A DNA stretch of 64,000 nt from Limnohabitans sp. JirII-31 (GCF_002778315.1 NZ_NESA01000002.1:62001-126000); one strand, 5' to 3'. Shown: positions 40,997 through 49,937, numbered from the stretch's first letter. The notes: a model not told the origin generated them from the letters alone. A program made the numbers and translations.

Positions 40997-41048
40997 TCGT
41001 TGACTGACGCGTCACAACCTGTGGCGCATAGGGTTGTTGGGTGACTCC

Positions 41049-41054
41049 TACAAT
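41049..41054 (+). promoter_or_regulatory. -10-like TACAAT of tldD (leaderless candidate)
   Basis: TACAAT is followed by CAAGCC (6 nt) and ATG 41061. No Shine-Dalgarno is present. Confidence 0.55.
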
Positions 41055-41060
41055 CAAGCC

Positions 41061-42521
41061 ATGATTTCACGTGAACCCACCCTAGAGCGTTTGGCCATTG
41101 CCCAACGGTTGTTGCTTGAGCCGTTTGGCTTGGACGAGTCCCATCTGACAAGAACCTTGGCCGAGATTCGGGCTCACAAAGTAGATGACGCCGATTTGTA
41201 TTTTCAATACACCCGCTCTGAAGGCTGGAGCTTAGAAGAAGGCATTGTCAAAACCGGCTCCTTCAGCATTGACCAAGGTGTGGGCGTGCGCGCTGTGAGC
41301 GGTGAAAAAACGGCGTTCGCGTATTCGGATGATATTTCTGAAGCGTCGCTCATGGATGCCGCTCGCACGGTGCGCACCATTGCTGCGGCTTCCAAGGGCG
41401 GGCGCGTGAAAGTGCCTTCGCGTCGGGTGGCTTCGAGTCGTTCGCTGTACCGAGACCTCGACCCCATCGCGTCTCTCGACAGCACCCAAAAGGTGGCCTT
41501 GCTAGGCCGCGTGGAAAAGATGGCGCGTGCCAAAGACCCGCGCGTGTCACAAGTGATGGCTGGCTTGGCCAGTGAATATGATGTGGTGATGGTGGTGCGT
41601 GCCGACGGCACTTTGGCTGCCGACGTTCGCCCTTTGGTTCGGTTGAGTGTGACGGTGATTGCCGAGCACAACGGTCGCCGTGAAATGGGCTCGGGCGGAG
41701 GCGGTGGCCGTTTTGGGTTGGACCATTTTGACGATGCCTTGGCACAAAGCTATGTGGATGAAGCCGTCAAAGCAGCGCTGGTCAACTTGGAGGCGCGACC
41801 TGCCCCCGCAGGCGAGATGAGTGTGGTGTTGGGCCCAGGTTGGCCGGGCATCTTGTTGCACGAGGCGATTGGCCATGGCTTGGAGGGCGACTTCAATCGC
41901 AAAGGGTCCAGCGCTTTCAGTGGCCGCATTGGCCAACGCGTGGCCGCCAAAGGTGTGACGGTGTTGGATGACGGCACCTTGCCTGACCGCCGTGGCTCTC
42001 TGAATGTGGACGACGAAGGACATGCGAGCCAGCGCAATGTGCTGATTGAAGACGGCATTTTGAAGGGCTACATCCAAGACAGCATGAACGCCCGCTTGAT
42101 GGGGGTTAAGCCCACAGGCAACGGTCGGCGCGAAAGCTATGCCCACGTGCCCATGCCTCGCATGACCAATACCTACATGCTGGGCGGTGACAAGGACCCG
42201 CAAGAAATTGTGGCGAGTCTCAAGAAGGGCTTGTACGCCGTGAACTTCGGTGGTGGCCAGGTGGACATCACCTCCGGCAAGTTTGTGTTTTCGACCTCGC
42301 AAGCGTATTGGGTAGAGAACGGCAAGATCCAATACCCCGTCAAGGGGGCCACTTTGGTGGGCAACGGCCCCGACGCATTGACGCGTGTGAGCTTGATCGG
42401 CAATGACATGGCGCTCGACACCGGGGTGGGTACATGCGGCAAGGAAGGCCAAAGTGTCCCTGTGGGCGTGGGGCAACCCACACTGCGTATCGATGGCTTG
42501 ACGGTTGGCGGAACGGCGTAA
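41061..42521 (+). CDS. tldD: Metalloprotease TldD
   Basis: This 486-residue member of the TldD/PmbA (U62) family has the zinc-binding motif HEAIGH (HExxxH, H267-H272), the Gly-rich GSGGGGGRFG region and the C-terminal GTCGKEGQSVPVGVGQPTLRI segment. The TldD/TldE heterodimer trims unfolded leader peptides, for example of microcins. The partner tldE is not in the window. The start ATG 41061 has no RBS but a -10-like TACAAT 6 nt upstream. Confidence 0.95.
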   Translation: MISREPTLERLAIAQRLLLEPFGLDESHLTRTLAEIRAHKVDDADLYFQYTRSEGWSLEEGIVKTGSFSIDQGVGVRAVSGEKTAFAYSDDISEASLMDAARTVRTIAAASKGGRVKVPSRRVASSRSLYRDLDPIASLDSTQKVALLGRVEKMARAKDPRVSQVMAGLASEYDVVMVVRADGTLAADVRPLVRLSVTVIAEHNGRREMGSGGGGGRFGLDHFDDALAQSYVDEAVKAALVNLEARPAPAGEMSVVLGPGWPGILLHEAIGHGLEGDFNRKGSSAFSGRIGQRVAAKGVTVLDDGTLPDRRGSLNVDDEGHASQRNVLIEDGILKGYIQDSMNARLMGVKPTGNGRRESYAHVPMPRMTNTYMLGGDKDPQEIVASLKKGLYAVNFGGGQVDITSGKFVFSTSQAYWVENGKIQYPVKGATLVGNGPDALTRVSLIGNDMALDTGVGTCGKEGQSVPVGVGQPTLRIDGLTVGGTA

Positions 42522-42574
42522 ACCCTAGCCCATTGTCAGCAAACGGCTTGTTTTGCTGTGCTACATTTCAAGAC

Positions 42575-42643
42575 ATGAGTTCTGCACGTTTTTATTTTGC
42601 TTACTTTTTTATCTCACGCCCCACCGGCGGTCGAGAGGTCTGA
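42575..42643 (+). CDS. Phe/Tyr-rich leader peptide of aroG
   Basis: This 22-codon frame runs from ATG 42575 to TGA 42641-42643. Its core is F-Y-F-A-Y-F-F (residues 6-12), six aromatic residues in seven codons (four Phe, two Tyr). It lies between tldD and aroG and directly before a terminator with an alternative pairing partner, the arrangement of transcription attenuators such as pheA, where ribosomes stalled at Phe codons prevent termination. It is preceded by TTTCAAGAC, a poor RBS. The aromatic run is unlikely by chance and its position is decisive. Confidence 0.8.
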   Translation: MSSARFYFAYFFISRPTGGREV

Positions 42644-42708
42644 ACGTATCTGAAACAAACGCTCTGAACTCCCAAACCAACCGCCGGAAACCCCGGCGGT
42701 TTTTTTTT
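42624..42708 (+). promoter_or_regulatory. aroG attenuator: antiterminator arm plus intrinsic terminator
   Basis: Terminator: AACCGCCGG (42679-42687) / CCGGCGGTT (42693-42701) with a T-run 42700-42708, just before the aroG RBS. The same CCGGCGGT occurs earlier at 42624-42631, at the end of the leader-peptide frame, and can pair with ACCGCCGG (42680-42687) instead, over a perfect 8 bp. A ribosome that completes the leader would cover the early copy and allow termination. One stalled at the Phe/Tyr codons (42590-42610) would leave it free to form the antiterminator. Confidence 0.8.
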
Positions 42709-42719
42709 AGGACGCGACC

Positions 42720-43835
42720 ATGAAATCGAACACAAGTTATCCAAGCCACGTTGAAAACACCAGTCAAACCGACGATCAACGTATCAAGGACATCACCGTG
42801 CTTCCTCCTCCCGAACATTTGATTCGCTTCTTTCCCATTCAGGGAACACCTGTTGAAAAACTCATCACCAGCACGCGCAAGACCATTCACAATATCATGC
42901 ATGGCAGCGATGACCGTTTGTTGGTGGTGATTGGTCCGTGCTCCATTCACGACCCCGCAGCAGCGATTGACTACGCCCGTCATTTGCAACCTTTGCGTGA
43001 AAAATACGCTGACACCTTAGAGATCGTGATGCGTGTTTACTTTGAAAAACCACGTACTACCGTGGGCTGGAAGGGGCTGATCAACGACCCTTACCTTGAC
43101 GAGAGCTACCGCATTGATGAGGGCTTGCGCATTGCGCGTCAGCTCTTGATTGAAATCAACCGCTTGGGGCTACCCGCAGGCAGCGAGTTCTTGGATGCGA
43201 TCAGTCCACAATACATTGGCGACTTGATTTCGTGGGGTGCGATTGGTGCCCGTACGACCGAGAGCCAAGTGCATCGCGAGCTGGCATCCGGTATTTCCGC
43301 GCCGATTGGTTTCAAGAACGGCACCGACGGCAACATCAAAATTGCCACCGACGCCATTCAGGCGGCAGCTGGTGCCCATCACTTTTTGTCAGTTCACAAG
43401 AACGGCCAAGTGGCGATTGTTCAAACCAAGGGCAACAAAGATTGCCACGTGATTTTGCGCGGTGGCAAAGCGCCCAATTACGATGCAGCCAGTGTGAGTG
43501 CAGCTTGTGACGAGTTGACTAAAGCGAAGTTGCCTGCCAGCTTGATGGTGGATTGCAGTCACGCCAACAGCAGCAAACAACATGAGCGTCAATTGGTGGT
43601 GGCACGTGACATCGCCGAGCAAATCAGCGGTGGTTCACACCAGGTGTTTGGTGTGATGATTGAAAGCCACATCCACGGTGGTGCGCAAAAGTTCACGCCA
43701 GGCAAGGACGATGTGTCCAAGCTGGAATATGGCAAGAGCATCACTGACGCATGTCTGGATTGGAATGACTCGGTGGCGTCGCTCGATGTGTTGTCACACG
43801 CTGTTGCTGTGCGTCGCGCACAGCAACAGCGTTGA
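42720..43835 (+). CDS. aroG: 3-deoxy-D-arabino-heptulosonate-7-phosphate (DAHP) synthase, class I
   Basis: This 371-residue protein catalyses the first step of the shikimate pathway: phosphoenolpyruvate plus erythrose-4-phosphate to DAHP. Motifs are IGPCSIHDP, MRVYFEKPRTTVGWKGLINDP, the GARTTESQVHRELASG segment, GFKNGTDG, and the metal-binding VDCSHANSSKQ and MIESHIHGGAQ. It resembles the AroF/AroG/AroH class, and the Phe/Tyr leader upstream suggests a Phe- and/or Tyr-responsive isozyme. The RBS TAGGA lies just after the attenuator T-run. It converges on mpl with one base between stops. Confidence 0.96.
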   Translation: MKSNTSYPSHVENTSQTDDQRIKDITVLPPPEHLIRFFPIQGTPVEKLITSTRKTIHNIMHGSDDRLLVVIGPCSIHDPAAAIDYARHLQPLREKYADTLEIVMRVYFEKPRTTVGWKGLINDPYLDESYRIDEGLRIARQLLIEINRLGLPAGSEFLDAISPQYIGDLISWGAIGARTTESQVHRELASGISAPIGFKNGTDGNIKIATDAIQAAAGAHHFLSVHKNGQVAIVQTKGNKDCHVILRGGKAPNYDAASVSAACDELTKAKLPASLMVDCSHANSSKQHERQLVVARDIAEQISGGSHQVFGVMIESHIHGGAQKFTPGKDDVSKLEYGKSITDACLDWNDSVASLDVLSHAVAVRRAQQQR

Positions 43836-43836
43836 G

Positions 43837-45276
43837 TTATTGCGCCAGCGCTGCCAATAGCTTGTCGTGAATGCCGCCAAACCCGCCATTGCTCATGCAC
43901 AGTACGTGGTCGCCAGGCTGGGCCGCGGCGACCACTTGAGCAATCACCTCATCCACAGTGGCACCTACACAAGCCCGAGCGCCCATGGGCTGGAGTGCTT
44001 GTGCTGCATCCCAATCCAAGCCGCCGGAGTGACAAAACGCCAAATCAGCGTCTTCCAAGCTCCAAGGCAGCTGCGACTTCATGGTGCCTAGCTTCATGGT
44101 GTTGCTGCGTGGTTCGAACACGGCCAAGATGCGTGCATTGGGCCCGACCTTGCGGCGTAGGCCATCGACCGTGGTGCGGATGGCGGTCGGGTGGTGGGCA
44201 AAGTCGTCGTAGACCGTGATGTCTGCGCCTGCCCGTGGCACATGACCACGCACTTCCATGCGGCGGCGCACGTTTTGAAAGTCGGTGAGCGAGGCCGCTG
44301 CTTGCGCCGGTGCCACACCCAAATGCTCAGCTGCTGCAATGGCTGCCAATGCGTTGAGCTGGTTGTGTACGCCTGTGATGTCCCATTGCACGCGACCCAC
44401 CTCTTGGCCGTTGTGTCGTACTGCAAAGTTGTCGGGTTCGCCTTGGATAGACCAGCCGGTTGATACCCCGTTGATATGTGGGCCGAATTTGGCTACCTCG
44501 CTCCAGCAGCCTTGGGCCAATACCCGGTCTAAGCTTTCCTCGCCGGCGTTGACCACCACGCGCCCACTGGCTGGGACCGTACGTACCAAATGATGGAATT
44601 GGCGTTCGATAGCGGCTAGGTTGTCAAAAATGTCTGCGTGGTCGAATTCGAGGTTGTTCAAAATTGCTGTACGAGGGCGGTAGTGAACAAATTTGCTACG
44701 TTTGTCAAAGAACGCTGTGTCGTACTCGTCGGCCTCAATCACGAACGGTGTGCGTCGATGTGCCGCCACTTCTGCGGTGCTGCTCAAACGGCCCAAACGA
44801 GCCGATGTGCCAAAGTTCATGGGCACGCCGCCTACCAAGAAGCCCGGCTCAAGCCCGGCGGCTTGAAGAATCCAGGCCAGCATGGAGGTGGTGGTGGTTT
44901 TGCCATGTGTACCGGCCACGGCCAGCACATGCCGGGGTTGGCTGGGGTGGTGCAACACGTGTTCAGCCAGCCACTGCGGACCGCTGGTGTAGCAAGCGCC
45001 AGCCTCCAAGATGGCCTCCATCAACGGAAATTTCGGACTGCCGTCGACCAATCGTGCCCGTGACACCACATTGCCCACCACATACACATCGGGGTTGAGG
45101 CGCATCTGATCTGCGCCAAAGCCCTCAATCAACTCAATTCCCAGACTGCGCAATTGGTCGCTCATGGGGGGATAAACCCCGGCGTCGCAGCCAGTGACTT
45201 GGTGACCAGCCTCACGTGCCAGTGCTGCCAGCCCTCCCATGAAGGTGCCGCAAATTCCTAAAATGTGTATGTGCAT
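43837..45276 (-). CDS. mpl: UDP-MurNAc:L-alanyl-gamma-D-glutamyl-meso-DAP ligase Mpl
   Basis: This 479-residue murein-recycling ligase reattaches tripeptide from wall turnover to UDP-MurNAc. It resembles MurC: N-terminal HILGICGTFMGGLA, P-loop [42 protein letters not shown] and DDFAHHPTA. It fits with ampD elsewhere in the window, which supplies the tripeptide. A -10-like TAAAAT lies 6 nt before the ATG and no RBS is present. Confidence 0.96.
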   Translation of the reverse strand: MHIHILGICGTFMGGLAALAREAGHQVTGCDAGVYPPMSDQLRSLGIELIEGFGADQMRLNPDVYVVGNVVSRARLVDGSPKFPLMEAILEAGACYTSGPQWLAEHVLHHPSQPRHVLAVAGTHGKTTTTSMLAWILQAAGLEPGFLVGGVPMNFGTSARLGRLSSTAEVAAHRRTPFVIEADEYDTAFFDKRSKFVHYRPRTAILNNLEFDHADIFDNLAAIERQFHHLVRTVPASGRVVVNAGEESLDRVLAQGCWSEVAKFGPHINGVSTGWSIQGEPDNFAVRHNGQEVGRVQWDITGVHNQLNALAAIAAAEHLGVAPAQAAASLTDFQNVRRRMEVRGHVPRAGADITVYDDFAHHPTAIRTTVDGLRRKVGPNARILAVFEPRSNTMKLGTMKSQLPWSLEDADLAFCHSGGLDWDAAQALQPMGARACVGATVDEVIAQVVAAAQPGDHVLCMSNGGFGGIHDKLLAALAQ

Positions 45277-45282
45277 AGGGGG

Positions 45283-45301
45283 ATTTTAGGTGGGGGACAA
45301 T
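45283..45301. promoter_or_regulatory. Face-to-face -10 boxes of mpl and the divergent gene at 45311
   Basis: TAAAAT on the minus strand (45283-45288) ends 6 nt before the mpl ATG. GACAAT on the plus strand (45296-45301) ends 9 nt before ATG 45311. Only 7 bp separate the boxes, so each -35 region would fall in or beyond the opposite start codon and both promoters cannot be occupied at once. Confidence 0.5.
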
Positions 45302-45310
45302 GGCCAACTT

Positions 45311-45901
45311 ATGAATAGTCTGTCTCAAGAGATCGCCGCAACCGCTGCTCGCATGGTGGTGGAAGAAGGCTTGGAATACGGCTCGGCCAAACGTCGTGCC
45401 CTCAAGCAGATGGGCTTGCCTGCACGCACGGCATTGCCTGGCAATGATGTGGTTGAAGCCGAGGTGCGTGACTACATCGATGTGTTTTGTGCCGACAGCC
45501 AGCCCGCCGAATTGGCTGCGTTGCGACAACTCGCGGTGGTGTGGATGGAGCGTCTGGCTGAATTTAGGCCCCACCTCAGCGGTGCAGTATGGCGTGGTAC
45601 TGCGACTGCTTTGTCTGATATTTACCTGCAGTTGTTTTGCGATGATCCCAAATCGGCAGAAATTCGGCTCATTGATCATCAAGTTCGCTACGAAGTCAGC
45701 ACAGTTCAGGGGTTTCAGGGTGAAACGGTCGATGCCTTGAGCATGGTGTGTTCCTGTCCTGGTTTAAGCCAGCGGACCCTGGTGCATTTGATGATTTATG
45801 ACCGTGATGACCTCCGTGGTGCGTTGAAGTTGGATACGCAAGGTCGTAGCTCGCGTGGCGATTTGTTCGCATTAAAAAGATTGATTGAGGAAGTTAAATG
45901 A
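45311..45901 (+). CDS. Conserved hypothetical protein, function unknown
   Basis: The product has 196 residues; I do not recognise a characterised family. It is soluble and mainly alpha-helical in appearance, with no signal peptide or TM helix. Notable segments are MVVEEGLEYGSAKRRALKQMG near the N terminus (resembling small nucleotidyltransferase-associated or helical regulatory proteins), PHLSGAVWRGTATALSDIYLQLFCDDPKSAEIRLID in the middle (the WRGTATALSD..LQLFCDD pattern hints at an MNT-like nucleotidyltransferase fold) and RGDLFALKRLIEE at the end. It overlaps the next gene, a thioredoxin-like protein, by 4 nt. It is divergent from mpl with overlapping promoters. Confidence 0.75.
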   Translation: MNSLSQEIAATAARMVVEEGLEYGSAKRRALKQMGLPARTALPGNDVVEAEVRDYIDVFCADSQPAELAALRQLAVVWMERLAEFRPHLSGAVWRGTATALSDIYLQLFCDDPKSAEIRLIDHQVRYEVSTVQGFQGETVDALSMVCSCPGLSQRTLVHLMIYDRDDLRGALKLDTQGRSSRGDLFALKRLIEEVK

Positions 45902-46422
45902 CGATGAATACATCACGCCGATATGCTTTGTATGCGGGGGTGGCTGCGGCGGCAGGGCTGACTGGTGTGGGTGTAGCCTGGCACCGACATCAATTGGCAG
46001 AGGTATCTAAAGAGGCCTTAGATGGTTTATGGGGAGCTGAATTTCAGACGCCAACCCAAGACACATTGCATTTGAAGGCTTTTCAGGGGAAAAGCCTGGT
46101 GTTGAATTTTTGGGCTACATGGTGCCCTCCTTGCGTGGAGGAGATGCCTCTATTGGATCGCTTTTTTCGGGAAAATTCAGCTAAAGAGTGGCAAGTTCTG
46201 GGATTGGCCATTGATCAGCCCAGTCAGGTACGTAAATTTTTAGCGCAATTCCCGGTGAGCTATCCAATAGGTTTGGCTGGTTTGGGAGGGACTGAGCTGT
46301 CTAAGTCTTTGGGTAATCCAGAAGGCGGCTTGCCATTCACGGTGGTGCTGGATGCGCAAGGGCAGCTCAAACAGAGAAAAATCGGTAAATTAACCGAAGA
46401 TGATGTGAAAAACTGGGCTTGA
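45898..46422 (+). CDS. TlpA/ResA-like membrane-anchored thioredoxin
   Basis: This 174-residue protein has an N-terminal hydrophobic helix (about residues 9-27, an uncleaved anchor or signal) and a thioredoxin fold with active site WCPPC (C76, C79) in LVLNFWATWCPPCVEEMPLL, plus the cis-Pro loop GGLPFTVVLDAQG. TlpA-like proteins reduce disulfides in the periplasm, often for cytochrome maturation. The start ATG 45898 overlaps the preceding stop and has GAGGAAG six bases upstream. The G+C content looks lower than that of its neighbours. Confidence 0.88.
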   Translation: MTMNTSRRYALYAGVAAAAGLTGVGVAWHRHQLAEVSKEALDGLWGAEFQTPTQDTLHLKAFQGKSLVLNFWATWCPPCVEEMPLLDRFFRENSAKEWQVLGLAIDQPSQVRKFLAQFPVSYPIGLAGLGGTELSKSLGNPEGGLPFTVVLDAQGQLKQRKIGKLTEDDVKNWA

Positions 46423-46507
46423 ATTTGTATTTTCAAACTTATTCCAAGTCTCTCAATCGATTTTTGGTGTAAATTCAGAGGTCTTTCGCAACAAATAGGA
46501 TGTAGTT

Positions 46508-46957
46508 ATGGATTTGAGAAAACTCAAGACGTTGATCGACCTGGTCTCGGACTCGAATGTCTCTGAACTCGAAATCACCGAGGCAGAAGGTAAGGTCAGA
46601 ATTGTCAAGAGTGCTCCAACTCCTGTGGCGATGGTGACTTCTGTGGCCGCTCCGGTGGCTGCTGCACCTGCGCCTGTTGCTGTGGCAGCCGCCCCTGCTG
46701 TGGTGGTTCCTGAAGCGCCTGCTGGACATACCGTGAAGTCGCCTATGGTCGGTACCTTCTACCGCTCATCAAGCCCAGGCTCCAAAGCTTTTGTGGAAAT
46801 TGGCAGCCAAGTCAAAGAAGGCGAAACCATTTGCATCATTGAAGCCATGAAGATCTTGAACGAGATCGAAGCAGACAAGTCTGGCACCATCACCCAAATC
46901 TTGGCTCAAAACGGGCAGGCTGTGGAATACGGCGCACCATTGTTCGTGATCGAATAA
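46508..46957 (+). CDS. accB: Acetyl-CoA carboxylase biotin carboxyl carrier protein AccB
   Basis: This 149-residue protein has an N-terminal helical domain ([23 protein letters not shown]), an Ala/Pro/Val-rich flexible linker (~35-75) and a biotinyl domain with [12 protein letters not shown], where K115 carries biotin. It carries the carboxyl group between AccC and the carboxyltransferase in malonyl-CoA synthesis. RBS AGGATG is upstream. It is followed by accC after 14 nt. Confidence 0.97.
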   Translation: MDLRKLKTLIDLVSDSNVSELEITEAEGKVRIVKSAPTPVAMVTSVAAPVAAAPAPVAVAAAPAVVVPEAPAGHTVKSPMVGTFYRSSSPGSKAFVEIGSQVKEGETICIIEAMKILNEIEADKSGTITQILAQNGQAVEYGAPLFVIE

Positions 46958-46971
46958 CGGGCGACGCTTCC

Positions 46972-48321
46972 ATGTTCAAAAAAATTCTGATTGCCAACCG
47001 AGGCGAAATCGCCTTGCGCATCCAACGTGCTTGTCGCGAGCTGGGTGTACAAGCGGTGATGGTGTATTCCGAAGCCGATCGAGACGCTAAATACGTGAAA
47101 TTAGCCGACGAAGCGGTCTGTATTGGTCCTGCAGCCTCTCCTTTGAGTTATCTCAACATGCCCGCCATCATTGCGGCGGCTGAAGTCACCGATGCTGAGG
47201 CCATACACCCGGGCTATGGCTTTTTGAGCGAAAACGCTGACTTTGCCGAACGGGTGGAAAAGAGTGGATTCCAATTTATTGGACCGACACCGGAATCGAT
47301 TCGCATCATGGGCGACAAGGTGTCGGCCAAGCAAGCCATGATCAAAGCGGGGGTGCCTTGTGTGCCTGGTTCTGAAGGCGAGTTGCCAGATGACCCGGCT
47401 CAGATCCGTCGTATTGCCAAGACCGTCGGTTACCCAGTCATCATCAAAGCTGCTGGCGGCGGCGGTGGTCGTGGTATGCGCGTGGTCCATACAGAAGCGG
47501 CTTTGATCAATGCCGTGCAAATGACCAAGGCTGAAGCGGGTGCTGCATTTGGTAATCCTGCGGTGTACATGGAGAAATTCCTCCAGAACCCACGGCACAT
47601 CGAAGTTCAAATCCTGGCCGACAAGTTCAAGAACGCGGTGTATTTGGGAGAGCGTGATTGTTCGATGCAGCGTCGTCACCAAAAAGTGATTGAAGAAGCG
47701 CCGGCGCCCGGCATTCCACGCAAACTGATTGAGAAAATTGGTGAGCGTTGTGTGGCAGCTTGTAAAAAGATTGGTTATCGCGGTGCAGGTACGTTTGAGT
47801 TCTTGTATGAAAACGGAGAGTTCTATTTCATTGAGATGAACACCCGCGTTCAGGTCGAACACCCCGTGACGGAGTACATCACGGGCATTGACATCGTTAA
47901 AACGCAAATCATGGTGGCTGCTGGCTTGAAACTACCTTTCACTCAGCGTGACATCGTGATCCGCGGCCACGCCATTGAGTGCCGCATCAACGCTGAAGAC
48001 CCATTCAAGTTCACGCCTTCGCCGGGTCGCATCACCATGTGGCATGCACCTGGTGGCCCAGGTGTGCGGGTGGATTCTCATGCGTACACCAACTACTTTG
48101 TGCCGCCTAACTATGACTCGATGATTGGCAAAATCATTGTGCACGGTGACACGCGCGACCAAGCCTTGGCGCGTATGCGCACAGCCTTGGCGGAGACCTT
48201 GGTGGAAGGTATCAACACCAACGTGCCCTTGCACCGCGAGTTGATGGTGGATGCCAAATTCATGGCGGGTGGCACCAACATCCATTACTTGGAAGAGTGG
48301 CTTGCCGCTCACAAACGTTGA
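46972..48321 (+). CDS. accC: Acetyl-CoA carboxylase, biotin carboxylase subunit AccC
   Basis: This 449-residue ATP-grasp enzyme carboxylates biotin on AccB. It has the N-terminal [14 protein letters not shown], the [14 protein letters not shown] segment, ATP lid [12 protein letters not shown], the [11 protein letters not shown] segment, and catalytic [16 protein letters not shown] and [13 protein letters not shown]. The stop overlaps the prmA ATG by 1 nt. Confidence 0.98.
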   Translation: MFKKILIANRGEIALRIQRACRELGVQAVMVYSEADRDAKYVKLADEAVCIGPAASPLSYLNMPAIIAAAEVTDAEAIHPGYGFLSENADFAERVEKSGFQFIGPTPESIRIMGDKVSAKQAMIKAGVPCVPGSEGELPDDPAQIRRIAKTVGYPVIIKAAGGGGGRGMRVVHTEAALINAVQMTKAEAGAAFGNPAVYMEKFLQNPRHIEVQILADKFKNAVYLGERDCSMQRRHQKVIEEAPAPGIPRKLIEKIGERCVAACKKIGYRGAGTFEFLYENGEFYFIEMNTRVQVEHPVTEYITGIDIVKTQIMVAAGLKLPFTQRDIVIRGHAIECRINAEDPFKFTPSPGRITMWHAPGGPGVRVDSHAYTNYFVPPNYDSMIGKIIVHGDTRDQALARMRTALAETLVEGINTNVPLHRELMVDAKFMAGGTNIHYLEEWLAAHKR

Positions 48322-49202
48322 TGGTTGAGTTACGTCTTCTGTGTCCTGAGAACCAGGTGGAAGCGGTATGCGATGCGCTGGATGCCTTGGACGCGCTCAG
48401 CGTGTCTGTGGAAGATGCGGATGCCCAAACCGATGCCGAGCAAGCCTTGTTTGGTGAACCCGGCATGCCTCCACCCAAAGAAGGCTGGCAGCGTTCACGC
48501 ATCATCGCTTTGTTTCCGGAAGGTGCAGCAGCCGATGAAGCCGCCCATTTGTTGAGTGTGCAAGACTTTTTTGCTGGCTGCCAACACCTGGGCGTGCAAG
48601 AAGTTGCCGATCAAGATTGGGTGCGTTTGACGCAATCGCAATTTTCTCCTGTGGAAATCACGCCAGAGTTTTGGATTGTTCCCACTTGGCACGAGCCACC
48701 CGAGCAAGCGCGCAAAGTCATTCGTTTAGACCCCGGTCTCGCGTTTGGCACAGGCACGCATCCGACCACCCGCATGTGTTTGCGTTGGATTGCGACGCAC
48801 GATGTGTCGCAACAACGCGTGTTGGACTACGGTTGCGGTTCTGGCATTTTGGCCATTGGTGCTGTGCTTCATGGTGCACAGACTGTCGACGCGGTGGATA
48901 TCGACGAAGCGGCGGTCACCTCCACTGTGCTCAACGCTGAGGCCAATCGTGTGCAGCTCAATGCGGGTTTCCCTGACAAGGCGACAGGCGTCTACGACAC
49001 AGTGTTGGCCAATATCTTGGCGACACCATTGAAGATGTTGGCGCCACTGTTGCGACAACACGTGCAAGCTGGTGGGCATTTGGTGCTGGCAGGTATCTTG
49101 GAGCGCCAAGCTCAAGAATTGAAGGATGCTTATGCGCCTTATTGCACTTTGCAAGTCAGCGACAGTGAAGATGGCTGGATTTTGATGACCGCACACTGCT
49201 GA
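48321..49202 (+). CDS. prmA: Ribosomal protein L11 methyltransferase PrmA
   Basis: The product has 293 residues. ATG 48321 overlaps the accC stop; an upstream in-frame start inside accC is not used. It has an N-terminal L11-recognition domain ([23 protein letters not shown]) and a SAM domain with LDPGLAFGTGTHPTTRMCL, DYGCGSGILAIGA and VLANILATPLKMLAPLL (NPPF-like position). It trimethylates L11. The accBC-prmA order is common in betaproteobacteria. The stop overlaps the next ATG. Confidence 0.96.
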   Translation: MVELRLLCPENQVEAVCDALDALDALSVSVEDADAQTDAEQALFGEPGMPPPKEGWQRSRIIALFPEGAAADEAAHLLSVQDFFAGCQHLGVQEVADQDWVRLTQSQFSPVEITPEFWIVPTWHEPPEQARKVIRLDPGLAFGTGTHPTTRMCLRWIATHDVSQQRVLDYGCGSGILAIGAVLHGAQTVDAVDIDEAAVTSTVLNAEANRVQLNAGFPDKATGVYDTVLANILATPLKMLAPLLRQHVQAGGHLVLAGILERQAQELKDAYAPYCTLQVSDSEDGWILMTAHC

Positions 49203-49921
49203 TGGATATCACCCACTGCCCCGAATGCAGCACCGCTTTCAAGGTGACGCCTGAACAATTGGCGTTGGCCAGTGGGTGGGTACGGTGTGGTCGGTGTGGT
49301 GCGGTGTTTGAAGCGCAACGGCATTTCACGCCCAATCCTTTGCCAGAAGCAGCGTCATTGATCACGTCAGAGCAGGCGTCATCCAAATCTCAAGACAAGC
49401 TGTTTGCGCAGGACAAAAAAGCTGACAGCGTCTCGGGTCATGCACAAGCTGTGTCAACGCGTTGGCCTACGTGGCTGGCATTAAACGCGCTGTTGTTGCT
49501 CCTTTTGATTTGGCAAATCGTTTTGTCACAGCGCCACGTCTTGGCCGCAGAAGAGCCTGCCTTGAAGCCCATCTTGGAGGCTTTGTGCGCGCCGGTGGCG
49601 TGTGAGGTGACGTGGCCACGTGAGCTAGATGCTGTTCAGATTGAAAACACCAGCTTCAGTGAGAATCTAGAAGGTGGTTACACCTTGCAAATTCGCTTGC
49701 GTAACACCCAGCATCATCCGGTTGCCACTCCTTATTTAGAGCTGAACCTCACTGATTTGCAAGACCAGGTGGTGGTCAGGCGCGTGTTCTCCACCGAGGA
49801 AATGGCGTTGTCATCGCAGATGACAGCTTTGCGTGATGTGCGCTCGACCTTGAACTTTGATTTGGATGCTGACATCAGTGAGCATGTGTCAGGTTTTCGC
49901 GCGCTGATTTTTTACCCTTGA
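49202..49921 (+). CDS. Zinc-ribbon and DUF3426 membrane protein
   Basis: This 239-residue protein has an N-terminal MJ0042-type zinc ribbon (ITHCPECSTAFKVTPEQLALASGWVRCGRCGAVF: two CxxC pairs at about residues 6-9 and 29-32), a linker, one TM helix (WLALNALLLLLLIWQIVL, ~residues 91-108) and a C-terminal DUF3426 domain with CAPVACEVTWPRELDAV. The function is unknown. The gene regularly follows prmA in betaproteobacteria. It starts inside the prmA stop and may act with envelope or translation genes, but nothing here decides that. Confidence 0.85.
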   Translation: MDITHCPECSTAFKVTPEQLALASGWVRCGRCGAVFEAQRHFTPNPLPEAASLITSEQASSKSQDKLFAQDKKADSVSGHAQAVSTRWPTWLALNALLLLLLIWQIVLSQRHVLAAEEPALKPILEALCAPVACEVTWPRELDAVQIENTSFSENLEGGYTLQIRLRNTQHHPVATPYLELNLTDLQDQVVVRRVFSTEEMALSSQMTALRDVRSTLNFDLDADISEHVSGFRALIFYP

Positions 49922-49937
49922 TTGAGAAAGTAGTTTT

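Noticed and set aside
42533-42567. -35 TTGTCA and -10 TACATT as aroG leader promoter
   Set aside because: The spacing is 23 bp, too long for a sigma70 promoter; the real promoter is left unassigned.
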